The position numbers and the translations under genes were made by a program. From NCBI RefSeq assembly GCF_004208415.1, contig NZ_CP035758.1:7688001-7752000 (forward strand): DNA of 64,000 bases, read 5' to 3'. This stretch comes from Ktedonosporobacter rubrisoli. GTDB lineage: Bacteria > Chloroflexota > Ktedonobacteria > Ktedonobacterales > Ktedonobacteraceae. A model generated the notes under the pieces. That model was not told the DNA's origin. It saw only the letters and a list, made by a program, of their open reading frames with translations, and did not search any database. This document shows, one piece after another, positions 7,654 to 16,324 of the stretch; within the stretch, counting starts at the first letter, position 1, and every line of letters begins with the position of its first letter.

Positions 7654-8907
7654 ATGAGTTCGCAGGCAGGGGGTAAGAAAGATATCTCAGGATTACACCA
7701 GGAACTTGTTGACCAACTGAAGCAGCGGGGACTATTCAGTACGCCAGCGGTGGAGGCCGCCTTTCGCGCGGTTCCACGTCATCTTTTTTTACCTCAGCTG
7801 GAGCCAGAGGAGGTCTATCGCGATCAGGCTATTCCTACGAAGAAGCTAGATGAGCTGGTGGTGAGCTCCTCTTCGCAGCCGGCTATTATGGCCACAATGC
7901 TGGAGCAGCTCGCTCTGCAGCCCGGCCAGCGTATTTTAGAGATCGGGGCCGGAACAGGCTATAACGCGGCTCTGCTCTCCCATATCGTGGGCGAGCACGG
8001 TCAGGTGACGACTATCGATATCGATGAAGATCTTGCTGAGGGAGCGCGTGCACATCTAGCCCAGGCAGGCTTTAATCAGGTTCAGGTATTGTGTGCTGAT
8101 GGCGCACGCGGATATGCGGCTGCTGGACCCTATGACCGCATTATGCTGACGGTACAGGCCAGCGATATTGCCCCAGCCTGGTTCGAGCAGCTGAAACCTG
8201 GCGGTCTTCTTCTTCTTCCCCTCTCGATAAATGGTCCACAGGTCACCGTGGCCTTTGAGAAAGTGGACGATGGGCTGGAGAGCCGATCGGTGAAGTCTTG
8301 CAGCTTTGTGGGTATACGCGGAAGCCTGGCCAGCATGATGACTACTATCCGCCTGCCAACTGTAGATGGCTTCTCGCTAACTGTGAGCGAGGGAGTACAT
8401 ATAGATCAGCAGAATTTGCTGCGCTGGCTTGAGGAGCCCTATCAGGATGTGAAAGTGCCACTCCAGGTGGCGAAGCGTGAGGCATATTTTAGCCTGCCCT
8501 TGTGGCTGGCATTACACAGCAAGCCGCTCTGTAATGTTGCTGCAAGGGGAGCTTTCGCTTCCCGTGGCACTATACCTGATTTCTTTAGCTTTAGCAATAA
8601 GAATCAGGTGGTTCATATGACTCTGGGCATCCTCAGTGAGCAAGGGTTGAGCCTGCTTGCTAAAAAAGATATCAAAACTAGAAATAATCTGGAGCCTCAG
8701 ACTCAGCTATGGGTGCGTTGTTTTGGGTCTGATCGCCATACTGTCGAGCAGGTATGTGCGCAGATTCTAGCCTGGGATGAAGCGGGACGGCCTAATGAAC
8801 AGCGGCTCGTCATTAAAGCTCATGCACGCTATCTCCCCTATGCAGAGCAAGAAGGAGAGATAGCTATCACAAAACAATGGACGCGCTTTATCCTTTCCTG
8901 GGGTTAG
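7654..8907 (+). CDS. PCMT-family methyltransferase with long C-terminal extension
   Basis: The N-terminal ~210 residues match protein-L-isoaspartate O-methyltransferase. They contain AAFRAVPRHLFLP, the SSSSQPAIMATMLEQL active-site segment, the SAM motif LEIGAGTGYNAALL and the post-I acidic motif TIDID. Such enzymes use SAM to repair isoaspartyl residues. This protein has 417 residues, about twice the usual length. The extra C-terminal half has no motif I recognise and resembles extended PCMT-like enzymes involved in peptide modification. The GGAGGG-type ribosome site precedes the ATG. The last 4 bp overlap tail-to-tail with the response regulator gene on the other strand. Confidence 0.83.
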   Translation: MSSQAGGKKDISGLHQELVDQLKQRGLFSTPAVEAAFRAVPRHLFLPQLEPEEVYRDQAIPTKKLDELVVSSSSQPAIMATMLEQLALQPGQRILEIGAGTGYNAALLSHIVGEHGQVTTIDIDEDLAEGARAHLAQAGFNQVQVLCADGARGYAAAGPYDRIMLTVQASDIAPAWFEQLKPGGLLLLPLSINGPQVTVAFEKVDDGLESRSVKSCSFVGIRGSLASMMTTIRLPTVDGFSLTVSEGVHIDQQNLLRWLEEPYQDVKVPLQVAKREAYFSLPLWLALHSKPLCNVAARGAFASRGTIPDFFSFSNKNQVVHMTLGILSEQGLSLLAKKDIKTRNNLEPQTQLWVRCFGSDRHTVEQVCAQILAWDEAGRPNEQRLVIKAHARYLPYAEQEGEIAITKQWTRFILSWG

Positions 8908-9326
8908 CCGCCTTGCGCGAGTTGCAGACGGCTGCCACCATTTCTGGTTTTGTTCAGGAGCCTCTTAACGAGATTGAGAAACTCATCAAGATCAAAGGGT
9001 TTGCTTAAGGCGATAAGACCTCGCTTCTTAACCTCTTCTTTGGGCAACTGTGCGCTCATAATAATGGTAGGCGTGTCTTCTAGCTCTTCTGTATTCTTCA
9101 GATGATCATAGAGTTCGAGGCCATTCATATAAGGCAAGCCATAGTCAGTAATGAATAACTCAGGTTTAATACGGCGAACTTCCTGTAAGGCCTGACGTCC
9201 ATCGCTTACGCGTAAAGCCTTATAAGGAGTTTCCTGGGAGAGCATTTCGACAAGCATGGTGCCGATCCCATCGTCATCTTCTGCAACTAGAATTGTCTTA
9301 TCGGTTTTATCTTCTGTTTTTTGCAT
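8904..9326 (-). CDS. Single-domain response regulator (REC)
   Basis: CheY-like receiver without an output domain, about 140 residues. The acidic pocket is EDDD, the phosphoacceptor Asp sits in FITDYGLP, the switch Ser in IMSAQ and the conserved Lys in LSKPF. It likely relays phosphate in a two-component phosphorelay, but no histidine kinase is nearby. Three in-frame Met codons (9362, 9344, 9326) are possible starts. I chose the last, 10 residues before the ILVAEDDD strand, because GGGTG precedes it; this is uncertain. Confidence 0.82.
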   Translation of the reverse strand: MQKTEDKTDKTILVAEDDDGIGTMLVEMLSQETPYKALRVSDGRQALQEVRRIKPELFITDYGLPYMNGLELYDHLKNTEELEDTPTIIMSAQLPKEEVKKRGLIALSKPFDLDEFLNLVKRLLNKTRNGGSRLQLAQGG

Positions 9327-9712
9327 AATACACCCATTACCCATTAGCATCTCTGCGTCCATTACTACGGTTACTGTAATTTCTATATAGTTGATACGGC
9401 CTGGTTCCTTTGTCAGTTTCGTTCGCAGACAAATATTACATTAGATTTTTGTGAGGAAAAACTTAAATCTGGCTTTGAATGAAAAGCCAGGGATTTGTAG
9501 CATAGCTGATGCTAGCTCGCATGAAGATCTGTATTATTTTTTGTTGTTTAAGCGTTGTGCAGTGCGCTTAAAGATTATCTGTTTAGCTTTGCTCTCTGTG
9601 TTTGATAGGAGCAGGGCAAAGGGTGGGTAGGTAGCTCTCTTCATAAGCGTTGAGTGCTACCTGGGCCTATAAGCATGACTCTCAAGTGATGCCGCATGGA
9701 CAATATGCTGAG
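9327..9712. other. A+T-rich intergenic region
   Basis: It contains upstream DNA of the response regulator and the downstream end of the VOC gene. No convincing promoter, hairpin or open frame was found. The alternative starts of the response regulator (9344, 9362) fall inside it. Confidence 0.4.
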
Positions 9713-10111
9713 CTATAAATCGGCATAAATCTCCAGAACATTGTTTTCTGGATCTTTGAAGAAGAGCGTGCGATGGCCAGAGGCTTGATTCGTTGGTGGA
9801 AGGAGAATTGTGACGTCCTTCTGCCGAAGCTCGCTAAAGCAACTGTCTACCTCTGCAGGAGTTACGCGAAAAGCCAGTTGCAGAGCAGACGTGCCGTCTT
9901 GTGGCGCAGGGCCATCGTGTTCTCTTACTCCATCATATCCTGCCCCACGCTCCCGTAAGGTGAGCAGGCTTGCCCCAACCTGTAGCTCGACCCAGTTCCC
10001 AAAATCGCGATAAAGCGGAAAGCCCAGCAGCTCATGATAAAAGCGTTTCATTGCTGCGACATCCTGACAAAGAATGATTGTGTAATCAAGGTTACGAATA
10101 GCTTTGAGCAT
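9713..10111 (-). CDS. VOC (glyoxalase/bleomycin-resistance) family protein
   Basis: A 132-residue protein of the vicinal oxygen chelate fold. It has two beta-alpha-beta-beta-beta halves, starting LDYTIILCQDVAAMKRFYHELLGFPL and ending with the diagnostic DPENNVLEIYA, whose Glu is a usual metal ligand. Members are metal-dependent isomerases, dioxygenases or drug-binding proteins. The substrate cannot be read from the sequence. It stands alone on the minus strand, with a structured upstream region (see 10112-10613). Confidence 0.85.
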   Translation of the reverse strand: MLKAIRNLDYTIILCQDVAAMKRFYHELLGFPLYRDFGNWVELQVGASLLTLRERGAGYDGVREHDGPAPQDGTSALQLAFRVTPAEVDSCFSELRQKDVTILLPPTNQASGHRTLFFKDPENNVLEIYADL

Positions 10112-10613
10112 GTTATTTAATGCAGGTAGCGTAAGCGAGCGCTACCCTTTCTCCTTTCGACGACATATTCATCCTGACCCTCACTTTGAAGATCACAATC
10201 AGCTCAAAAAAGAGGGTAACACTTTCAAGCAGCTTGAAAGTCAAGTGTGAGCTAAAAGCTTGCGCCTCTTTCCGGGTGAGCTTGCTAAGATGATTCAAGA
10301 AGAGTATTTCCTTATCTCCTACTAGAGGGAGGTCAAGCGCAGAAAGTCTGCGAGGGGAGTAAATTATTGGAGGAAAGTGGTGTGACTTGCATCTCTTGAA
10401 TAAAAAGAGGGGCAAGAGTGCACACTCAGTACTCTTGCCCCCCTTTTGGTTGAAGTTGGTAAAAAGGCTTATATGATTAGTATACAAAGGCTACCAAATT
10501 TTCCAGTGGGTTCCTGTGACAGATCACACGCCTTGAATAGAGGAGTTGATTTTCAGCGAAAAACTTCCTCATGGCACTATCGCTGATCACATGCACCGAA
10601 CACAATTTTACCC
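10112..10613. other. Structured non-coding region between VOC gene and tRNA-Thr
   Basis: It holds a 10-bp palindrome ACTTTCAAGC/GCTTGAAAGT (10221-10241) framed by AGCTCA (10201-10206) and TGAGCT (10248-10253), plus the strong hairpin at 10409-10441. A 124-codon open frame on the minus strand (10113-10487) has no ribosome site and crosses all these hairpins, so I do not call it a gene. Confidence 0.45.
10409..10441 (-). terminator. Strong orphan terminator hairpin
   Basis: An 11-bp perfect stem, GGGGCAAGAGT (10409-10419) and ACTCTTGCCCC (10431-10441). In minus orientation it is followed by TCTTTTTATTC, and in plus orientation by CCTTTTGG. No gene ends here on either strand, so it may be a leader attenuator of the VOC gene or the end of an unseen small RNA. 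Confidence 0.55.
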
Positions 10614-10642
10614 TTGACAATTAGGCTGATTTCTGATATCCT
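10614..10642 (+). promoter_or_regulatory. Promoter of tRNA-Thr
   Basis: TTGACA (10614-10619), 17 bp spacer, TATCCT (10637-10642) with TG extension at 10634-10635. The tRNA starts 69 bp after the -10. Confidence 0.75.
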
Positions 10643-10710
10643 GACGGCAGTTAGCTCCTCCAGGGAGCTGAATAAGCGAGCCTGGAGATAAGCAAGGAAA
10701 TAGCTGATAT

Positions 10711-10785
10711 GCCGATGTAGCTCAGTGGTAGAGCAGCGGTTTTGTAAACCGCTGGTCGTCGGTTCGAGTCCGACCATCGGCTCCA
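10711..10785 (+). tRNA. tRNA-Thr (anticodon TGT), CCA encoded
   Basis: A complete cloverleaf can be drawn: acceptor GCCGATG/CATCGGC, D stem GCTC/GAGC, anticodon stem GCGGT/ACCGC with loop TTTGTAA (anticodon TGT), and T arm GTCGG-TTCGAGT-CCGAC. Discriminator T is followed by genomic CCA. The length is 75 nt including CCA. A promoter lies upstream and a terminator directly downstream. A broken integrase gene lies at its 3' side, so this tRNA was probably an integration site. Confidence 0.96.
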
Positions 10786-10790
10786 CTTTA

Positions 10791-10811
10791 AACCCGCCTC
10801 ACAGGCGGGTT
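10791..10811 (+). terminator. Terminator of tRNA-Thr
   Basis: Stem AACCCGCCT (10791-10799) and AGGCGGGTT (10803-10811), followed by TATTCGTTTT, 5 bp after the tRNA 3' end. Confidence 0.75.
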
Positions 10812-10820
10812 TATTCGTTT

Positions 10821-11326
10821 TCACCTGTCTTCTTTGTCAGCCTGTCGCTCGGCTTTGACAGCAACCCTGATAGCAACGGGTTTAGCCTTGCCGCGAGAGT
10901 AAGGTATTGAGCCGTCCAACTGCCTCTTCCTGCAAGGAAGCAGATGGGAGTAGGTATCCAGAGTTAAGCTGATCTGGCTGTACCCGAGCAGTTCCTGCAC
11001 GATTTTGGGATGCACACCCAGGGATAGCAAGAGGCTGGCTACTGAATGTCTCAGATCATAGAAGCACATACGTGGCAGGCTTGCTTTGCACAGAAGTGGC
11101 CTGAATGACCGCCAAAGCATATTCCCGGCATCAAGAGGCTTACCACTGTACTACAGAAGACCTAACCCTCAATATTCCAGGTAGCACCTGCTGCTAATCT
11201 AGCTTCATCCTGCCGAAGACGATGGTACTTGAGAGCTTCGATAGCCAGTGGGGTTAACGTGACCATGCGCCGACTCTTGGCAGTCTTTGGCTCTGCGATG
11301 AGAAAGCCTTTATTTAAATAGAGATA
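10821..11326 (-). pseudogene. Decayed tyrosine recombinase (integrase)
   Basis: Remnant of a phage/ICE-type integrase. The first fragment (11326 down to stop 11162) reads EPKTAKSRRMVTLTPLAIEA, the typical mid-catalytic segment. The second fragment, in a different frame (from about 11153 to stop 10821), contains KPLDAGNM, DLRHSVASLLLSLGVHP and LGYSQISLTLDTYSHL, that is, the catalytic Arg, helix and Tyr boxes. A TAG plus a frameshift separates the two, and the N-terminal DNA-binding domain is missing beyond a TGA at 11327-11329. The usual H of HxLR and of LGH are both Tyr here. Its 3' end lies 36 bp from tRNA-Thr, as in tRNA-integrating elements. Confidence 0.85.
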
Positions 11327-11487
11327 TCACTTGTCACCTCTGTTTTCAACAGAATTGCTTTGAACAAGCTTTTTTACAATATTAGTACCTTTGTTGTGTT
11401 ATGCAAAAGATATTCGTATTCTTCACTATTATCTTGTATACTAAATCCAGATATCAAAGCGATTATTTCATGTTTTAGGAAAGATAC

Positions 11488-12441
11488 ATGACACATCTTT
11501 GTATACGACCACTGCAGGAAGCAGAACTTTCTACCGCTGATGCTATCTTTCGCCTGGCCTTTGGCTCCTTCTTTGGCCTGGCTGATCCATCGACGTTCTG
11601 GGCCGATACCGACTATATACGCACCCGGTATCAGGCTTACCCTTCCCGCGTGTTCGCCGCTGAGGCCGATGGACGGCTTGTAGGAACCAATGTGGCTAAT
11701 CGCTGGGGCTCAGTGGGCTTCTTTGGTCCCCTTTCTGTCCATCCCGATTTCTGGGATCAGGGAATAGGTCAAGAACTCATGGAACCTATCCTTAACTGTT
11801 TTGCCTTGTGGGAAACCACGCTACAAGGGCTCTTCACTTTTCCCCATAGTCCCAAACATCTCGCACTCTATCAGAAATTTGGCTTCTGGCCGCGCTTTCT
11901 CACCCCGATCCTCTCCCGACCGATTTCTCACGAACCGTCTGCTTGCGTCTCGGGGGCAATCATGCACTATTCCGCACTTGAGGCGGCCCAACGGGGACAG
12001 GCACTGCAGGAGTGCCTGAAGGTCGGGGCCCAGATCTATGAAGGGCTTGATCTCTCTGAAGAGATTGAGGCTGTCGAGCGCCTGGGAGTCGGTGAAACTG
12101 TCTTGCTCGAAGTGAGAGACCGTCTGGTGGGATTTGCGGTCTGTCACTGTGGAGCTGGGACAGAAGCGGCTGAGGGGGCCTGCTTGATCAAGTTTGGAGC
12201 TGTGTGTCCAGGGACAGAGGCGGCAGCACATTTTGTGCAGTTGCTCCTGGCGTGTGAACAGATGGCGGCGGCCCGTGGCCTACATCGGCTGGTTGCTGGG
12301 GTCAATACAGCTTGTGAGCAAGCGTACAGTCAGATGCTCCAACTCGGCTTCCGCGCAGATCTCATCGGGATTGCGATGCTGCGGCCCAACACAGCGGGCT
12401 ACCATCGTCCTGATAGCTACGTCCTCAGTGATTGGCGCTAG
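11488..12441 (+). CDS. GNAT-family N-acetyltransferase, two-domain
   Basis: Acetyl-CoA-dependent N-acyltransferase of 317 residues. The N-terminal GNAT domain (about 1-150) shows beta-4/acetyl-CoA elements VGFFGPLSVHPDFWDQGIGQELM and LYQKFGFWP. A second, degenerate GNAT-like half follows, with FGAVCPG...FVQLLLACEQMAAARGLHRLVAGVN and YSQMLQLGF. AGGAAAG precedes the ATG. It is a monocistronic gene with its own terminator. The last 19 codons and the terminator are duplicated on the minus strand at about 20281-20408. The substrate is unknown. Confidence 0.85.
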   Translation: MTHLCIRPLQEAELSTADAIFRLAFGSFFGLADPSTFWADTDYIRTRYQAYPSRVFAAEADGRLVGTNVANRWGSVGFFGPLSVHPDFWDQGIGQELMEPILNCFALWETTLQGLFTFPHSPKHLALYQKFGFWPRFLTPILSRPISHEPSACVSGAIMHYSALEAAQRGQALQECLKVGAQIYEGLDLSEEIEAVERLGVGETVLLEVRDRLVGFAVCHCGAGTEAAEGACLIKFGAVCPGTEAAAHFVQLLLACEQMAAARGLHRLVAGVNTACEQAYSQMLQLGFRADLIGIAMLRPNTAGYHRPDSYVLSDWR

Positions 12442-12462
12442 GACTCACTATGAGCTGGCGAC

Positions 12463-12510
12463 ATGGAGGGGCGTTCCTGTAGCAGGAGCGCTCTCCATCC
12501 ATGTCTTTTT
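12463..12510 (+). terminator. Terminator of the GNAT gene
   Basis: Long imperfect stem ATGGAG..GCGTTCCTG (12463-12479) with CAGGAGCGC..CTCCAT (12483-12497), followed by a T run at 12504-12510. It starts 21 bp after the stop. Confidence 0.8.
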
Positions 12511-12931
12511 TGACCGAAAGCCCATGTGTGAAAGAAGGTGGTTTGTGCCAACTCATATAAACGTGTTGACTTCTTCTCGTCTCTTGCCCTCAGAAACCTA
12601 TATAGCCCGAGCCTTGTCTCCAACCTTGACGACATCAGATCTAGCGGCCATTGGCATTCTGGCTTCACCTTTTCTCTTCTCCTGCCTGCCTCTACAATGT
12701 TTCCTTTTCTCGTCTTCTGCTGATAGGTGCCCTGGATCATCTCTTGCCGCTGCAGATGGGACGGCTCGATCGCGCGGAGTCCACGTTCTGCCATCGTGGC
12801 GCTCGCTTTTCCTCATCCTCTCAGTGCCACTTCTTGAGAGGCACACCTTCAAATTGCTAGAGAACAGGCAAGGGCAAGCAGATAGGCCAGGTAGTTTCTC
12901 TGTTGCGCTTCCCTGCTCTCTGCTCTATGAT
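12511..12931. other. Non-coding stretch between convergent genes
   Basis: Several long overlapping open frames exist on both strands here, but none has a ribosome site or recognisable sequence. It may be decayed coding DNA. Confidence 0.35.
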
Positions 12932-13816
12932 TTACCGCTTGCTGACCGGGAGAAAGAGCTTGACTTTCTCCCCCTGATTGCTACAGGGGTACCATTCAAA
13001 GTCCACTTTTCCAGTTGCTAACTCATACCCGGAGCCAGGAAACCAGGTTTCATAAACATATTGCCAGGTTGCTTGAAGTGCAGAGGCGATCTGTTCTTCT
13101 CCATCATTGGCTGGAGACGAGAAGACGGCATAGGTCGCCTCTGGGATTTCTGCCGTGAACAGCTCTGCTGGAACGCCATTGAAGTCAGAGACCTCAACGG
13201 CGATAACATACGAAAAATCACCATAGGCAGGAGCAGTGGGAAAACAGAGGCCCAGTTCAGCCTCATTGAGCGTAGGAAGCTGGTTATGCAGCAGAGCAAA
13301 ATGCTCAGCGGTCATGCTCTTCCAGAATGTGGGGATATCTTGCTTACTTCGGTTGTCCCGTGTCGTCGTCTTCAGTTCATAGCCTGCGACCTTGAAGGCC
13401 GGTCGGGCCACGATCTCTGCTTCCATCAAGAGGGCTCCTTTCACATATTGACACTGTGTCAAGAGGAACAGATCCAATTTCGGAGGAAGTCTTCCTGAGC
13501 CACGCGCACTATACATTCTTGGCGAACATCCATAGACCTTACGAAATGCTTTGGCAAACCCATGGTGGGTTGCAAAGCCGTAGTCAAGGGCAATATCGAT
13601 GATCCTTTTCTGCCCTACAAGCTCTAGCGTTGCATAGGCCAATCGTCTGCATGTGACGTATTCCATAACCGGTTTGCCGACATAGGCATGAAACACACGA
13701 GAGTAGTGATAGGGGGAGAAACCTGCTATTTTGGCCAGTACTTCCAGAGTCAGCTCTTCTTGCAGGTGATCTTCGATAAAATCAATGCTTGCCTGGATGT
13801 ATGCGCGATAGTTCAT
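12932..13816 (-). CDS. AraC-family regulator with GyrI-like effector domain
   Basis: Transcription regulator of 294 residues. The N-terminal double HTH of the AraC/XylS type (about 8-105) shows LTLEVLAKIAGFSPYHYSRVF and DIALDYGFATHHGFAKAFRKVYGCSP. The C-terminal ~160 residues match the GyrI/SOUL-like ligand domain (FKVAGYEL near the start, then ELFTAEIPEATYAVF and YELATGKVDFEWYP at the end). Such proteins usually sense hydrophobic drugs. GAGGAGG precedes the ATG at good distance. It stands alone, and no efflux pump is adjacent. Confidence 0.9.
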   Translation of the reverse strand: MNYRAYIQASIDFIEDHLQEELTLEVLAKIAGFSPYHYSRVFHAYVGKPVMEYVTCRRLAYATLELVGQKRIIDIALDYGFATHHGFAKAFRKVYGCSPRMYSARGSGRLPPKLDLFLLTQCQYVKGALLMEAEIVARPAFKVAGYELKTTTRDNRSKQDIPTFWKSMTAEHFALLHNQLPTLNEAELGLCFPTAPAYGDFSYVIAVEVSDFNGVPAELFTAEIPEATYAVFSSPANDGEEQIASALQATWQYVYETWFPGSGYELATGKVDFEWYPCSNQGEKVKLFLPVSKR

Positions 13817-14257
13817 AGCCTCCTCTTTCTCGGTAGGTGAGGATTATTATAGCAAGAAGAGCCTGGCAAGACTGGTCCATTCTTGCTCTCTTTGATACGC
13901 GCCTTCTCTCGTAGAACCTGGCACGATTTCTTAGGGAACATCTCATTGGGTTCATAGCCAGGAATGCTAGAAGAAATACTCTATCTAAATACCCTTGCAA
14001 AGGAAAAGTAAGAAGCTCCTCTTTTTGTATTACCTCAAGCTTTTCTCCTGGTTTCGTGTATCAAAATGTATGTACATATTGAACAGTGTCTCATTAGAAC
14101 CCCTTTAATACACTTCTGCTAATTCTGGTATGAACTTACTTATAGGACATATATGTTATTGGTAGCTGATCAAAAATTACTTATATATACTAATATTATA
14201 AACGAAATACATCCTAATGGTTTTTGAAGAACTGCATCTCCCTATTCAGGGTAAATA
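13817..14257. other. A+T-rich intergenic region
   Basis: Base composition shifts to A+T-rich from about 14000. No gene, strong hairpin or clear promoter pair was found. Confidence 0.35.
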
Positions 14258-14518
14258 ATGAGTATAAACGTGGATGATTTCCATTCAGCAATTGCTTATA
14301 TCTTTTACGGTAGTATATGGTTGCCTGTAAGGCCTCTTCTGGCTGCTGTGTGGACCTGGATACAAGTAGGTCTCCTTCATACAAAGCTCTGGCAATTGAA
14401 AAATCTCCCCCACTTTATTGGCTCTGTAATATTCACTCCAATATATGGCATCGCTAGTTTCCCTCTATCTGCGAGGGCAGAGCAACTAAGAGTAAGCATT
14501 ATAGAAATTACTCTTTGA
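14258..14518 (+). CDS. Hypothetical short ORF
   Basis: An 86-codon open frame in A+T-rich DNA. It begins MSINVDDFHSAIAYIFYGSIWLP and has a weakly hydrophobic middle. Only a poor ribosome site (AGGGTAA) precedes the ATG. I recognise no family. It may be a decayed fragment or an orphan gene of the region between the two tRNAs. Confidence 0.3.
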   Translation: MSINVDDFHSAIAYIFYGSIWLPVRPLLAAVWTWIQVGLLHTKLWQLKNLPHFIGSVIFTPIYGIASFPLSARAEQLRVSIIEITL

Positions 14519-14668
14519 ATATTTGGGACTTAAAAGTATTTGGGAAAATAGAAAATATATAATGTGATATACGTGAAAATATTATTGATATGTATTTGAT
14601 GTATATAGAGCAGCAGTAATGCATGAAGCTCTTTGAAATTCAGATTTGAAAAAAGGATGGAACCTTTA

Positions 14669-15757
14669 ATGAGAAACAAACAATTCATGACTCCCCGCTT
14701 TATCAGCATTCTCCTTACTATTCTCCTTACTTGTAGCGTCGGCACTTTTTGCTTTCAGAGGGCTTTTTTACTTTCAGCCCATGCGGCACCTTCATCGGAA
14801 AGTGTTGTGTTAGTACACGGATTTAATGGAGGTGACGGTTTCAGTGGATCGACTACTCACGGAAATACGAAAGGTGATTGTAACCTCTATTGGGGAGATG
14901 CGAAAAGCTTTCTTTCCTCCCGTGGGAGCAGCGACGTACGTACAGTTCAGTATTATCAAGATGAGGGGAATTGTAATCAGAATGGGACTGAACACACCTA
15001 TTCTGCCAATTTACATGACCCACTTTATGCTAACCATTGTAAGGATTATCATGCTGGAAGCGAAGGATCGAATAACGAGAGCTTATTTCATATAAGCTGT
15101 ATTTTTGCCTGGTATCTCTACTACAATTTTGGCCAACGGAGCCAGAATGTGGCACTGATTGGTCATAGCATGGGAGGTCTGATTATTCGAGAGACGCTGT
15201 ATCAAGTGCAGAATCGGGCAACTCTAGGAGCAGGGAATACATTTCCTCCCAGTATTGGACATGCGACAGATGCAATAACCATTGAAACTCCGCATGATGG
15301 TATTGCACCTGTAGGTCTTTTTGGATGTGGTGGTTGTACACAAATGAGTGAGATGGCAAATCCTGGCCTGATGATAGAAGAACTGAATCTGAATGCGCAA
15401 AACCCACAAACGCCTGGAGGGACTGTTTGGACACTTATTGGTAGCACGTGTGATGCTTTGGTTCCTGCCTACCAAGCTATAGATATGCAAGGGGCAAACC
15501 ATGCTATCGTTTATACCAATGTGGGTAATAACAACGGTTGTTACGATCATGGTGGCGCTATCCATGCAACTAGCGCGGCGTCCGATACTGCGGCATATTA
15601 CTGTAATATCTCAGAAAGTGATATACAGAATTATAATGCTGAGTGTGGCACAAATTATAGCTATACGACAGATGCGGATGGACGCCATTTCTCGTTTAGC
15701 CAATCCTTCCCACGCGGGCTTGCAGAACTGGGTGCTGTGATATTCTCAGCTGCGTGA
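14669..15757 (+). CDS. Secreted lipase/esterase, alpha/beta-hydrolase
   Basis: Exported hydrolase of about 362 residues. The N-terminus is a classic signal peptide: basic MRNK, hydrophobic FISILLTILLTCSVGTF, cleavage likely after AHA. The mature part has the oxyanion segment VVLVHGFNGG, nucleophile elbow GHSMGG, and a plausible acid/His region (TCDALVPAY; CYDHGGAIH). Many Cys residues suggest extracellular disulfides. Family knowledge: bacterial triacylglycerol lipases and esterases. The frame opens at a TTG (14633), but AAAGGATGG places the start at 14669. The gene is A+T-richer than its neighbours, consistent with acquisition. Confidence 0.83.
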   Translation: MRNKQFMTPRFISILLTILLTCSVGTFCFQRAFLLSAHAAPSSESVVLVHGFNGGDGFSGSTTHGNTKGDCNLYWGDAKSFLSSRGSSDVRTVQYYQDEGNCNQNGTEHTYSANLHDPLYANHCKDYHAGSEGSNNESLFHISCIFAWYLYYNFGQRSQNVALIGHSMGGLIIRETLYQVQNRATLGAGNTFPPSIGHATDAITIETPHDGIAPVGLFGCGGCTQMSEMANPGLMIEELNLNAQNPQTPGGTVWTLIGSTCDALVPAYQAIDMQGANHAIVYTNVGNNNGCYDHGGAIHATSAASDTAAYYCNISESDIQNYNAECGTNYSYTTDADGRHFSFSQSFPRGLAELGAVIFSAA

Positions 15758-15893
15758 GTCTTACAAATTTGCGGAAGGAAGAATATATTTCCTCAAATAT
15801 AAAATATGTTTTTCCTTCTGACCTAAAGTAGGAGAGGCTTCTCTTGTACTTTTCATTTACAAAACATGTCAAATGACATATTTACATATCATC

Positions 15894-15931
15894 GAAGATA
15901 GATTATTCTGTAGAAGATAGATTATTCTGTA
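15894..15931. repeat. Tandem 19-bp direct repeat
   Basis: The unit GAAGATAGATTATTCTGTA occurs twice in immediate succession (15894-15912 and 15913-15931), perfectly conserved. Only two copies are present, so it is probably a local duplication. Confidence 0.8.
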
Positions 15932-16054
15932 AGAGAAGACATTGGACCAGAGGCTTGCTTCGACCATTGGCATAAGTTCTCGCAACAGAACTTCTAAGGG
16001 GGAGAGCATCGGTCTGTCCAGCCTCTACCCACCTGAATGATGAGGAGAGAAAAA

Positions 16055-16324
16055 TTGAACGGTCAGCTCGAAAAAAGTCGAAAACCAGGTTTTAATTATA
16101 TAAAGTGGGGCTTGATTCTTATGGGAGCCAGCGTGGTTTTCTTCATCCTGGGTCTGCTTTATCTCAATCTATTCTATATTCCGGCACATCAGGGAGCTTC
16201 TCAAGACTTACCGGCTATTCTCGTACTATCAAATCCTATTATGATTGAAATCATTATATTTATACTCGGTGCCATCTTAGGAATAATAGGCCTATTCAAG
16301 AGGCGTTCAGCCAAGAGTGGTTGA
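16055..16324 (+). CDS. Small two-helix membrane protein
   Basis: About 89 residues: a basic N-terminus, a first helix IKWGLILMGASVVFFILGLL, a short extracellular loop and a second helix PIMIEIIIFILGAILGIIGLF, ending in KRRSAKSG. In-frame ATGs occur at 16037/16040 without a ribosome site. GAGGAGAG lies between them and a TTG at 16055, so the TTG is the better start. There is no family assignment and no partner nearby. Confidence 0.5.
   Translation: MNGQLEKSRKPGFNYIKWGLILMGASVVFFILGLLYLNLFYIPAHQGASQDLPAILVLSNPIMIEIIIFILGAILGIIGLFKRRSAKSG

Noticed and set aside
10113..10487. Minus-strand 124-codon open frame upstream of the VOC gene
   Set aside because: No ribosome site; it runs through three hairpins including a strong terminator and shows no protein-like pattern.
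12194..13021. Plus-strand 275-codon frame
   Set aside because: It starts inside the GNAT gene in another frame and ends in antisense of the AraC gene. The same shadow frame recurs in the GNAT remnant at 20247-20468 only because the DNA is duplicated.
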